This document shows, in pieces, positions 1-7,460 of a DNA stretch of 64,000 nt. The number at the start of each line of letters is the position of its first letter. Positions within the stretch are counted from its first letter, which is position 1. The stretch spans positions 1 to 64,000 of the forward strand of contig JAPFEH010000055.1 of the NCBI GenBank assembly GCA_026169195.1, given 5' to 3'. The translations under genes were made by a program, and so were the position numbers. This stretch comes from Dysosmobacter sp. (GTDB lineage: Bacteria > Bacillota > Clostridia > Oscillospirales > Oscillospiraceae). The notes beneath the pieces were generated by a model. That model saw only the letters and a program-made list of their open reading frames with translations. It was not told the origin of the DNA and did no database searches.

Positions 1-28
1 AGCCTCGCCAGAATATCCTGGCGAGGCT
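1..28. terminator. Perfect hairpin at window edge
   Basis: Arms AGCCTCGCCAG (1-11) and CTGGCGAGGCT (18-28) pair perfectly around a 6-nt loop. No T-run follows on the + strand, and the minus-strand exit lies outside the window, so a terminator of a gene to the left is possible but unproven. Confidence 0.4.
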
Positions 29-372
29 CGTTTGATGACCACAACACATACCACAGAGGTCCTCGGAACGCGTGGAATATTGTGGTCAGGAGAGGTCTAA
101 ATACGAAATAATTATTAGCGGAAACTGTTAGATGGTCATTTCTCAGCACAAACTATACCATTTTCTTCGTTTGCATCCGAATGGACGCAGAGTGGAAAGC
201 GCAGGCGGACGCACGGCTTGCTGAATCCGGCAGGAACCTGACTGGTGACAGGCCATCGGGAATGCTGCATTCTCTTGGCGCGGCCGCTTGTCTGCTTGTG
301 CGCAGCCATTGTTCAAGGAATGAGGCACGGCGCAGGTAAATCCGATATTGTCAAACAGCGTCCAAATCCCTC
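29..372. other. No supportable gene
   Basis: No open frame here has a ribosome binding site or a recognisable product. An inverted repeat GACCACAA (38-45) / TTGTGGTC (80-87) is present. The stretch at 180-340 is GC-richer than its surroundings and may be a remnant of a lost gene, but I cannot identify it. Confidence 0.4.
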
Positions 373-401
373 TTGAATATTCAGGATTCTTATGATATAC
401 T
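373..401 (+). promoter_or_regulatory. Promoter of ABC-F leader
   Basis: TTGAAT (373-378), a 17-nt spacer and TATACT (396-401), with TG one base upstream of the -10 (extended -10). Transcription should start near 408, just upstream of the 7-codon leader ORF. Confidence 0.7.
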
Positions 402-431
402 GGCGAAAAATAAAGTTGGTGAGGTGAAAAG

Positions 432-455
432 ATGAGCAACTTTTCTTGCAAGTAA
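432..455 (+). CDS. 7-residue leader peptide MSNFSCK
   Basis: ATG at 432 reads MSNFSCK and stops at 453-455. It has a good ribosome binding site (GGTGAGG, about 419-425) and lies about 25 nt after the predicted transcription start. Its codons overlap the first strand (437-451) of the downstream attenuator, which is the arrangement of drug-inducible ABC-F and erm genes. A ribosome stalled by a PTC-binding antibiotic would mask that strand. The role is inferred from position and RNA pairing; the peptide itself is too short to compare. Confidence 0.65.
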   Translation: MSNFSCK

Positions 456-627
456 ATCGGAATATACAATGCTGCTGGATCTCCATGGCATCATTGTACC
501 CTTTGCAAGAAAGTTGAACGTCGATTCACTCGAAATATCGTAGCCGTATCACCCTTTAGAGGGTGGTACTGTTTTGCTATGACGAGCTGCAAGAAGTGAC
601 TTTCTTGCAGCTCTTATTTTATGTTTT
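437..627 (+). promoter_or_regulatory. Translation-dependent transcription attenuator
   Basis: Four strands can be paired by eye. Strand 1 (437-451, inside the leader ORF) is complementary to strand 2 (502-516). Strand 3 (584-595, GAGCTGCAAGAA) and strand 4 (602-613, TTCTTGCAGCTC) form a 12-bp terminator followed by TTATTTTATGTTTT (614-627). Strand 2 (504-514, TGCAAGAAAGT) is also an exact 11-nt complement of 599-609, so it can break the terminator. A small hairpin CACCCT/AGGGTG (550-565) sits between. When strand 1 is blocked by a stalled ribosome, strand 2 is freed to act as the antiterminator. Confidence 0.75.
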
Positions 628-666
628 GATGTCCAATTCCCGTTTAGAACAAAGGAGGAATGTTTG

Positions 667-2151
667 ATGTCCATGATCCAAGTTGAGGATCTTACCTTTT
701 CCTATCCATCCAGTTATGACAACATTTTTGAGCATGTCAGCTTCCAGATCGACACCGATTGGAAGCTGGGCTTTGTGGGCCGGAACGGTCGGGGAAAAAC
801 CACCTTTCTCTCCCTGCTGCTTGGCAAATATGAATATCAGGGGCGCATCCGGTCTTCTGTACAATTTGACTACTTCCCCTATCCCGTGGAGGATCGGGAG
901 CGGATGACTCAGGAGATCTTTTGTGAAGTCTGCCCACAGGCAGAGGAGTGGGAGCTTTTGCGGGAGCTATCCCATCTGGAGGTCCGTGAGGATGTGCTCT
1001 GGCGGCCCTTTTCCACCCTCTCCAACGGAGAGCAGACCAAGGTCCTGCTGGCGGCGCTGTTTTTGAACGAGGGCCATTTTCTGCTCATCGACGAGCCTAC
1101 CAACCATTTGGATGCCAGAGCGCGGGCGGTGGTGTCCGCCTATCTGAATCGAAAAAAGGGGTTCATTCTGGTGTCCCATGACCGCTGTTTTCTGGACGGC
1201 TGTGTGGACCACATCCTATCCCTCAATCGCTCCAATATCGAGGTCCAGCGCGGTAATTATTCCTCATGGTTTGCCAATTTCCAGCGTCAGCAGGAGTTTG
1301 AACTGGCTCAGAACACAAAGCTGAAAAGGTCCATTTCTGAGATGCAGCAGGCAGCGCGGCAGACAACACGCTGGTCAGATGCCGTGGAAAACAGCAAAAA
1401 CGGCGCCCGCACCGGCGGGGTGAAAGCCGATAAGGGCTACATCGGCCATAAAGCGGCCAAGATGATGCAGAGAGCCAAAAACATTGAGACCCGTCGGCAG
1501 CGTGCCATAGAAGAAAAGTCCGGCCTGTTGAAAAACTTAGAAAATACAGAGGAATTGAAGCTGTTCCCGCTGCGTTATTTTACCGATACACTGGTCACGT
1601 TTTCCGGCGTTGCGCCCGTCTTTGACGGGAAGGAGGTCTGCCGTCCCCTTTCCCTCGTGGTGAGGCAGGGGGACCGGATCGTGCTGGATGGCAGGAATGG
1701 CACGGGAAAGACCAGCCTGTTAAAATTACTTCTGGGACAGGAGATCCCCCATCACGGCACGCTGACCGTCGGATCAGGGGTGGTGATCTCCTATGTGCCT
1801 CAGGATGCTTCATGGCTGACAGGGTCCTTGACAGATTTTGCAGAGCAGAGCCGGATCGACGAGAGTCTGTTCAGGGCCATCCTGCATAAAATGGGCGTTT
1901 CCCGGATGCAATTTGAAAAGGATATGGCAGACTATTCCGCCGGACAGAAGAAAAAGGTGCTGCTGGCAAGGAGCCTTTGCCAGCGGGCACACCTTTATGT
2001 ATGGGACGAGCCCCTCAACTATATCGACGTCTACTCCCGGATGCAGATCGAGGCACTGATTCAGGTGTTCTCTCCCGCGATGATCCTTGTGGAGCATGAC
2101 CTCGCCTTTCAAAACGCAGTCGCCACCAAAACGGTCCCTGTTTTCAGGTAA
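667..2151 (+). CDS. Lsa-type ABC-F ribosomal protection protein
   Basis: Cytosolic ATPase of 494 residues with two ABC domains and no membrane segments, the ABC-F layout that displaces antibiotics from the 50S peptidyl-transferase centre. Domain 1 has GRNGRGKTT, signature LSNGEQTK and LLIDEPTNHLD. Domain 2 has GRNGTGKTS, signature YSAGQKKK and VWDEPLNYID, so both catalytic glutamates are present. A charged linker (about residues 205-310) joins them. Length and order fit the Lsa(A)/Lsa(C) group, typically linked to lincosamide, streptogramin A and pleuromutilin resistance; the exact spectrum cannot be read from sequence. ATG 667 is chosen because AAGGAGGAA (652-660) precedes it; TTG 664 is the alternative. 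Expression is probably drug-inducible through the attenuator upstream. Confidence 0.88.
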   Translation: MSMIQVEDLTFSYPSSYDNIFEHVSFQIDTDWKLGFVGRNGRGKTTFLSLLLGKYEYQGRIRSSVQFDYFPYPVEDRERMTQEIFCEVCPQAEEWELLRELSHLEVREDVLWRPFSTLSNGEQTKVLLAALFLNEGHFLLIDEPTNHLDARARAVVSAYLNRKKGFILVSHDRCFLDGCVDHILSLNRSNIEVQRGNYSSWFANFQRQQEFELAQNTKLKRSISEMQQAARQTTRWSDAVENSKNGARTGGVKADKGYIGHKAAKMMQRAKNIETRRQRAIEEKSGLLKNLENTEELKLFPLRYFTDTLVTFSGVAPVFDGKEVCRPLSLVVRQGDRIVLDGRNGTGKTSLLKLLLGQEIPHHGTLTVGSGVVISYVPQDASWLTGSLTDFAEQSRIDESLFRAILHKMGVSRMQFEKDMADYSAGQKKKVLLARSLCQRAHLYVWDEPLNYIDVYSRMQIEALIQVFSPAMILVEHDLAFQNAVATKTVPVFR

Positions 2152-2438
2152 AATACGGATATACATGAAAGACAATCTATGAAGGGACACCATGAACTCC
2201 ACGGAACAGTTTTTCCTGTGATTCTGCAAATTCCATTTCCCCACTGAGAAAACCGTGATATAATGCCCCTGATAACAGGAACAGGGCGATTCTTCGTTGT
2301 TTCAATTTCCTTTCATTTTACCTGTCATTTGGAACTTCCTGCTTTCTTTTTCGTCTATATTAGTAAAGCACGATCCTGAATTTTATTTCCTGTTCGCGAG
2401 CGGGGATAACAACGGAATGGAAGAACGCTCATACGGAT
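2152..2438. other. Intergenic, no gene seen
   Basis: AT-rich sequence downstream of the ABC-F gene with no credible ORF and no strong terminator directly after the stop codon. Confidence 0.5.
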
Positions 2439-2541
2439 GGAGGGTATGGATATGAAGAATAATCCCCCAGATCGGCCAGTTGGCTTTTCTGGGGGATATT
2501 TTATTATGCTTTTAAGGTTTCTAAGCGAAAAGTCATGCTAA
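2439..2541 (+). promoter_or_regulatory. Orphan leader ORF with terminator hairpin
   Basis: GGAGGG (2439-2444) precedes ATG 2446 and ATG 2452. The frame from 2452 encodes 29 residues, beginning MKNNPPDRPVGFSGGYF. Inside it, ATCCCCCAGA (2462-2471) and TCTGGGGGAT (2488-2497) form a 10-bp stem followed by ATTTTATT, an intrinsic terminator. A short ORF overlapping a terminator is the layout of tet(M)-class leaders; from memory the Tn916 leader peptide contains the similar NPSDKSVGF. No resistance gene follows, so this may be a stranded control region, or simply the terminator of the ABC-F transcript. Confidence 0.45.
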
Positions 2542-2599
2542 ATCCGTATCAATTTAATTCGGATAGAGAGTATTTATGACTTGAAATATTTTATGTTCT

Positions 2600-3948
2600 T
2601 CAGAGAATAGTGCCAAAAATCAGAAATAGAGCTGCACAGATAACCCACTGTACCATACGGTACGGCATAAAAGCTTTGCTCATTTCAACAGGATCCATTT
2701 CATTAGATCCTGACAGCATGATCAGTACATCAGAAATAGGAGAAGTCTGATCACCGAACTGAGAACCGCTATAACATGCACCAAAAGTAAGCGCAAGACT
2801 TGCATCTACCGCAGAGGCCAAAGGAAGTGCAATGGGCAGCATCATAACCAAAGCGGTACCCAGACTACCAGTGGTATAGGATACTAAGGATGCAACTATA
2901 AATACTAGCAACGGTACGATTACCTTGGATACTGTGCCTCCAAACATTGAAACGATATAATCGGAGAAACCAATTTCAGATAGCATTGAGCCAAAGCCGA
3001 AAGCAAACATCAAAATTAGAAATACAGGTGCCTGATTGACAAAGCCAGAAATACAACCACCACTGATCTCGTTGAACTTAATTGTGCCTCGTGCCAACGG
3101 ATAGATAATCGAAATAAGGCATCCAACCCATAATGCAGGGAGCAGAACAATTCCCTTGCCGATGATAGAGGTGATTGCCAACACAGAGGCAAGCCCAACC
3201 AGAGGCAATGCAAACGATAGAATGTCAGATACGCCCTCGCCATCTGTCGAGTGATTCATTTCATTGATTCGAGCTTGCAGAGAATCTTCGGATTCTGCAT
3301 CAACTTCTTGCTGATGCTTTTTCATCGGCCCAATATCCGGAATTATGCCCATTGCAAACAGGATTGAGGTCAATATAGACAGCATGGTGAAAAAGGAAAA
3401 CCAAATGGACTTGTAGTAGAATGTAAATCCGTCTGTACCCGGTAAAATAGAAGCTACCATACCAGAGCAGAATAGAAAGTACATGCAGAACGGAAGCAGT
3501 GAAGTGATATTTGCCGTGCTGGAAGTGATGAGCCCCAACTTGTGTCTAGCTACTCTATTTTGGAGTGCGACAGGTTTCATAATCTGGCCAACAGTCATAT
3601 CTGCCAAGTAGTCATTTACTGACAACAGAACAGAAAGAGCAAGAGTCATGCCTTTGGTCTTATTGGCAGAGTTGACTTTTTTTCTGCCCACTTTGCGATG
3701 GCTTTAAAGCCGCCCGCTTTTTGCATAAACCATAGCATAATGCCAATAGGAATAAAGGAAATTAGTACATCCCCATTTCCACCGATGCCTTTGACAATAT
3801 GTTCGCCAATGGGGGCTAGAAATCCCCAACCAGAGGTCATTATAGAAATAGAGCACATCCCAATGAACAATGCCATGATAACGTTCTTTGAAAGCAATGC
3901 AATTACAACTGCTAAGATCGGAGGCACAATTGTCCAAATACCAAACAT
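2600..3948 (-). pseudogene. NhaC-family antiporter, interrupted by a -1 frameshift
   Basis: Two overlapping frames together make one integral-membrane transporter of about 450 residues. The first (3948 down to about 3676) gives the N-terminal segments up to KAGGFKAIAKWAEKK. The second continues as VNSANKTKGMTLALS through VNDYLADMTVG to the family motif FGDQTSPISD near the C terminus. NhaC-family proteins exchange Na+ and H+ or organic acids; the real substrate here is unknown. The frames join at seven A residues (complement of 3677-3683) that read A AAA AAG in the zero frame, and a -1 slip restores the family sequence exactly. This is either an indel in the A-run, a sequencing error, or productive slippage. 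It is the last gene of the operon, 55 nt after yjbQ, with its own GGAGAAA site before ATG 3948. Confidence 0.75.
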
Positions 3949-4003
3949 AGTAAATTTCTCCTTCCAAGTAATAGCTCAAGTGGGCCGGACACGGTTTATT
4001 CTG

Positions 4004-4405
4004 CTATCCTGCAATGATTTTTACTATAAATTCTCTTTCGCGTGGGCCGTCAAACTCCAACATATATATTCCCTGCGAAGACCCCAACATCAATTTGCCA
4101 TCAGAAATAATCTGTACCATCGATGTTCCGGTCAATGCGGACTTGATGTGTCCCGAAGCATCTGTGGGTGATTCTTGGTGTTTAAAATCAATTCGGGAAG
4201 GAATCATTTTATTCAATTCGTCCATCAAATCCTCCCAACCAAGAGGGTCCCAGAAGGAAGTAACAACTAAACCTGCTGTAGTATGCGGAATTGAGATTAT
4301 ACAAAAACCATCTTTGATTTCACTCTGGTCAATAATTTCCCTTATCATGCTGGTTAATTCGAGAGCCTGATTATGTTTTGTAGAAACATGTTTTCTTACA
4401 AGCAT
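4004..4405 (-). CDS. YjbQ family (UPF0047) protein
   Basis: 133-residue cytosolic protein with the YjbQ signatures: PHTTAG near residue 45, DASGHIKSALTG near residue 90, and the final GIYMLEFDGPRER. Members are small trimeric barrels annotated as secondary thiamine-phosphate synthases because E. coli YjbQ can partly replace ThiE; the physiological reaction is unsettled. Here it sits inside a sugar-catabolic operon, 14 nt after the SIS gene, which hints at a role on a pathway intermediate and not in thiamine synthesis (inference). The start at 4405 is chosen from AGGAGG placed 6 nt upstream; an in-frame extension to 4423 lacks such a site. Confidence 0.85.
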   Translation of the reverse strand: MLVRKHVSTKHNQALELTSMIREIIDQSEIKDGFCIISIPHTTAGLVVTSFWDPLGWEDLMDELNKMIPSRIDFKHQESPTDASGHIKSALTGTSMVQIISDGKLMLGSSQGIYMLEFDGPREREFIVKIIAG

Positions 4406-4419
4406 GCTTATCCTCCTAA

Positions 4420-5583
4420 TCAAACAATCACAATTTTACTGGTTCTGATGGGATAGACTCCGGAGGGATCTTTCCAATTTCCAGCATCACCCTCACGATA
4501 GTAGTGCCTTCCCAAAAGTTCTCCGATGTACGAACTTAAGAGCACCGCTGGTAAATGTTGCATCAATGGATTATAGCGATAATCCGGTGCGCTGGGGACC
4601 TTACATACCGAAACAAACGGGGGAAGATCCTTGCTTTCTCCGTTTGTAATGACAAGTGTTGGGCGACCAATTCGGGTCATTACTGTAACTGTTTCCAAGC
4701 ATCTTCCATATGATGGACTATCTTTATCTGCAAAAATTACCGTACCAATTTTCTCTGGATGCATATATAGAAAATTCTCATGTAACCAGTTTTCGGAATC
4801 TTCTGCATTAGTAATGCCCCCAAACGCCTCTATGCATTTCCAAGCTGAGAATTGTGCACTAGCAAATGCGCCGCTATCACCTACAAAATCAAAGCTATAT
4901 AAATCCTTCCAGGTTTCTGCCAATTCGCGCATTTGCTTTGCCATCGGTGTAATTACTTCCGGTGTAAACAAATTGATATAATTCATTGCTGTTGCACGGA
5001 TACGATCTTCTTCAGCGGGATCGTAACTCCTTAATACGCGCCCTGCGCGAATGCAAAACGCAAGCAGTGCGAAGCAAGATGCTACGTATGCACAACAGCC
5101 CGGTGCACGTTCTACCGGAGGAGTTTTTAACTCTAATACGTGCCTGCACTCTTTAGCAAGTGGAGTTTCCTTATGATCGGTGATTGCAAGAGTGTTCGCC
5201 CCATAATAGGCTGCGCGTTTTGCTGCTTCTACAATACGCGAGACACTTCCTGAGACACTAATTAAAATGACTAGTGGACTGTTAGGCCCCTTTTTTAGCA
5301 GAGTTGATGGATAGTACCGACTAAAATCAATATTTCTGCAAACATCGACCTCGTATCCAGTCAAAAATTCGATCAGAGGCTTCATTGCGATTCCTGCTAA
5401 ATATGAGTCTCCGCAGCCAGTAATGATCACTTTTTTAGTATCATAGATTTCCTTCATTGTAATGCTGTCCATGAGATACACGAAAGAAAGATTCTGATTG
5501 ATTATTTGCATGAACTCAGGAATCTGCATTACCTGCCGTGCAAGTGGATTAGAAAATAGGTTCTCCATTTCTTCTTGGTTCAT
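4420..5583 (-). CDS. SIS-domain sugar isomerase/deglycase
   Basis: 387-residue cytosolic protein with two sugar-isomerase (SIS) domains. The first shows VIITGCGDSYLAG (about residues 50-62) and the serine-rich loop ILISVSGSVSRIVEA (about 105-120); the second has SFDFVGDSGAFASAQ and VIFADKDSPSYGR. The layout matches the GlmS-isomerase, AgaS and FrlB group, which act on aldose/ketose phosphates or remove an amine from a phosphorylated sugar adduct. No glutaminase domain is present. It lies 16 nt after the PfkB kinase gene, so its substrate is probably the phosphorylated product of that kinase. ATG 5583 fits the AAGAAGGA site better than ATG 5592. The exact substrate cannot be read from sequence. 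Confidence 0.8.
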   Translation of the reverse strand: MNQEEMENLFSNPLARQVMQIPEFMQIINQNLSFVYLMDSITMKEIYDTKKVIITGCGDSYLAGIAMKPLIEFLTGYEVDVCRNIDFSRYYPSTLLKKGPNSPLVILISVSGSVSRIVEAAKRAAYYGANTLAITDHKETPLAKECRHVLELKTPPVERAPGCCAYVASCFALLAFCIRAGRVLRSYDPAEEDRIRATAMNYINLFTPEVITPMAKQMRELAETWKDLYSFDFVGDSGAFASAQFSAWKCIEAFGGITNAEDSENWLHENFLYMHPEKIGTVIFADKDSPSYGRCLETVTVMTRIGRPTLVITNGESKDLPPFVSVCKVPSAPDYRYNPLMQHLPAVLLSSYIGELLGRHYYREGDAGNWKDPSGVYPIRTSKIVIV

Positions 5584-5599
5584 ATGTTGCATCCTTCTT

Positions 5600-6517
5600 T
5601 CAAACGTATTTTTTGCAATATTCTGAAAATATGCTACGTGCCTCAGCTCTCAGCTCATCGCTGAATTTCGGGATAAGGCCGTACTGACGAACGTTGTATG
5701 CCGCTGTGATATTGCACATGACTGCAATTTCTGCAGAAGAATACCCCTCGCAGAAGGCATATAAAGCTGTAGCCGTAGAAGAATTACCACAGCCTGTTGG
5801 GTCCTCTTCTTTTCCGAGCGAAATGCTAGGTACAAAATGTGTTTCGCCATTCATAATCATGTAGGAGCCTTTTGCACCAACACGGAAAAAGCAAGGGGTG
5901 GGATAACTTTTGAGAATTTCGATGGTTTCTTCATCGTTATGAGATCCCAATAATTCTCTGCCTTCACGACTATTGATTGAGAAAATATCTATATTAGGAA
6001 GAATTTCTTCAATCACTTCTCTCGGGTTATTCCAATAATTCTCACGTTGTATTTCCCACATCAACTTAAAACCTTTTTGCTTTTTTAGCTTAATTAACTG
6101 TTTAAAGAACTCTTTTTCAATAGGATGCTCTAGATACATTCCTTTGATATTGTCACAAAATGGTACAATGTCCTCGATGGAAATACGGAGGTATCCGAAA
6201 TTGATCGTGCCAAATTTTCCTGGAAGTCCATACCGATACTCATAACTTCCGTCTGAACGGTACGAAAGTGTAAAGTGATTGGTAAAATCACTTTTTACTT
6301 TAATTCCTTTTGTTGCAATTTTATTTGTTTCAATCCAATTTTTGAAATGTTCGTAATAATCCGCACCAGCGTTGCTTACAATCATGCAATTATCTGTCCA
6401 CAAACGAATCCCAGAATAAGCAAATGCTGCTGGACCGCCAGCATTAATCCCACTATTGCTTCCGTCTGCGAATTCAACAGTGTCAAAGAGCAAGTCGGCT
6501 ATTGCTAAATAGTCCAT
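5600..6517 (-). CDS. PfkB-family carbohydrate kinase, atypical active site
   Basis: 305-residue ribokinase-fold protein. The N-terminal sugar-binding GG is in GSNSGINAGGPAAFAYSG and the C-terminal PfkB signature is DPTGCGNSSTATALYAF. In most family members this motif reads GAGD, where the Asp is the catalytic base; here the residue is Asn (GCGN). The enzyme may use another base, act on an unusual substrate, or be impaired. It would phosphorylate a sugar or sugar adduct for the SIS protein and DeoC-type aldolase beside it. ATG 6517 follows GGAGA with a workable spacing; an in-frame extension to 6610 would overlap deoC and lacks family similarity. Confidence 0.8.
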   Translation of the reverse strand: MDYLAIADLLFDTVEFADGSNSGINAGGPAAFAYSGIRLWTDNCMIVSNAGADYYEHFKNWIETNKIATKGIKVKSDFTNHFTLSYRSDGSYEYRYGLPGKFGTINFGYLRISIEDIVPFCDNIKGMYLEHPIEKEFFKQLIKLKKQKGFKLMWEIQRENYWNNPREVIEEILPNIDIFSINSREGRELLGSHNDEETIEILKSYPTPCFFRVGAKGSYMIMNGETHFVPSISLGKEEDPTGCGNSSTATALYAFCEGYSSAEIAVMCNITAAYNVRQYGLIPKFSDELRAEARSIFSEYCKKYV

Positions 6518-6561
6518 GCAATATATCTCCAATCTTAGAAGTATTTGTAGCTGGGTTGAAG

Positions 6562-7206
6562 TTATCCAGTTATTAAATTCTTTCCGTGGCTCGTGCCAAT
6601 ACGATCGCAACCAGCTTGATAGAAATTTAGAAAATCCTGTTTTTCACTTATTCCCCCAGCTGCTTTGATTCTAATATTGGGTCCAATATGTTCTTTGAAT
6701 AAGCGAATATCTTCTAATTTTGCACCGGATACCCCAAAACCTGTAGAGGTTTTAATAAAATCTGCTCCACCATCAGTAACACACTTGCAAACTTCGATTT
6801 TTTCTTGTTCGGTCAAATTGCATGTCTCTACAATTACCTTAAGACAATGATTGCCTATGGCCGCCTTAATACTAGAAATTTCTTTTGTTACTTCGGAAAA
6901 GTTGCCATCTTTTACAGCCCCTTGATTGATTACCATGTCAATTTCATCGGCACCGTCCTCAATGGCTTCTTTAGCTTCTGCGATCTTTACAGTTGTAGTA
7001 CTATAACCAAGTGGAAAGCCAATCACTGTACAAATACACAGATCGTTAAAGGTGTCTCTTACGCGTTTTACAAATGAAGGTGGAATACAAACGCTTGCAG
7101 TTTCTAATTGTATTGCTTCCTCGCAAAGACCCTTAATTTCTGCCCAGCTGGATGTAGGCCGTAGCAACGTGTGGTCGACGATGCTTAAAATTTTGCGTGT
7201 GTCCAT
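6562..7206 (-). CDS. DeoC-type class I aldolase
   Basis: 214-residue TIM-barrel aldolase of the deoxyribose-phosphate aldolase family. Visible signatures are DHTLLRP (about 11-17), VIGFPLGY, EIDMVINQGA, the KVIVETC strand, and FIKTSTGFG with the Schiff-base lysine, followed by IKAAGGIS. The classical reaction splits 2-deoxyribose 5-phosphate into acetaldehyde and glyceraldehyde 3-phosphate. A second, clearly different DeoC lies at 34.8 kb with purine nucleoside phosphorylase, so this AT-rich copy probably serves the island pathway. It is the first gene of the operon, reading away from the DeoR regulator, with AGGAGGTCATA before ATG 7206. Confidence 0.88.
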   Translation of the reverse strand: MDTRKILSIVDHTLLRPTSSWAEIKGLCEEAIQLETASVCIPPSFVKRVRDTFNDLCICTVIGFPLGYSTTTVKIAEAKEAIEDGADEIDMVINQGAVKDGNFSEVTKEISSIKAAIGNHCLKVIVETCNLTEQEKIEVCKCVTDGGADFIKTSTGFGVSGAKLEDIRLFKEHIGPNIRIKAAGGISEKQDFLNFYQAGCDRIGTSHGKNLITG

Positions 7207-7460
7207 TATGACCTCCTGTTAAAAAATCTGTGGTTACCTTAACAAAACAATAACATTATTTCGGTATAATATCAACTAAAAATGTTAATATCGTAACATT
7301 TCATACATTGTCGCCACAGAAATTGTGCAATATAACATATATTTTCGAGGATTATAGGAGAATAATCATACTGTTTAACTTCCTTCTTTACATTTTTCGT
7401 AAATTGTGTTATCATCAATAACACTTGATCAGAAAGCAATGTTTTTCGGAGATGTTTTAT
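7207..7460. promoter_or_regulatory. Divergent control region with two palindromic operators
   Basis: Between the divergent deoC and deoR genes. ATGTTA (7282-7287) faces TAACAT (7294-7299) and GTGTTAT (7406-7412) faces ATAACAC (7418-7424); both share TGTTA/TAACA half-sites 6-7 nt apart, as expected for one dimeric regulator. On the minus strand TTGATA, a 17-nt spacer and TATTGT form a possible operon promoter just downstream of the first operator. The second palindrome lies about 35 nt before the deoR start, which suggests autoregulation. Confidence 0.6.

Noticed and set aside
143-469. 108-codon open frame on the minus strand left of the ABC-F gene
   Set aside because: It runs antisense across the ABC-F promoter and leader peptide, lacks a ribosome binding site, and resembles no protein family.
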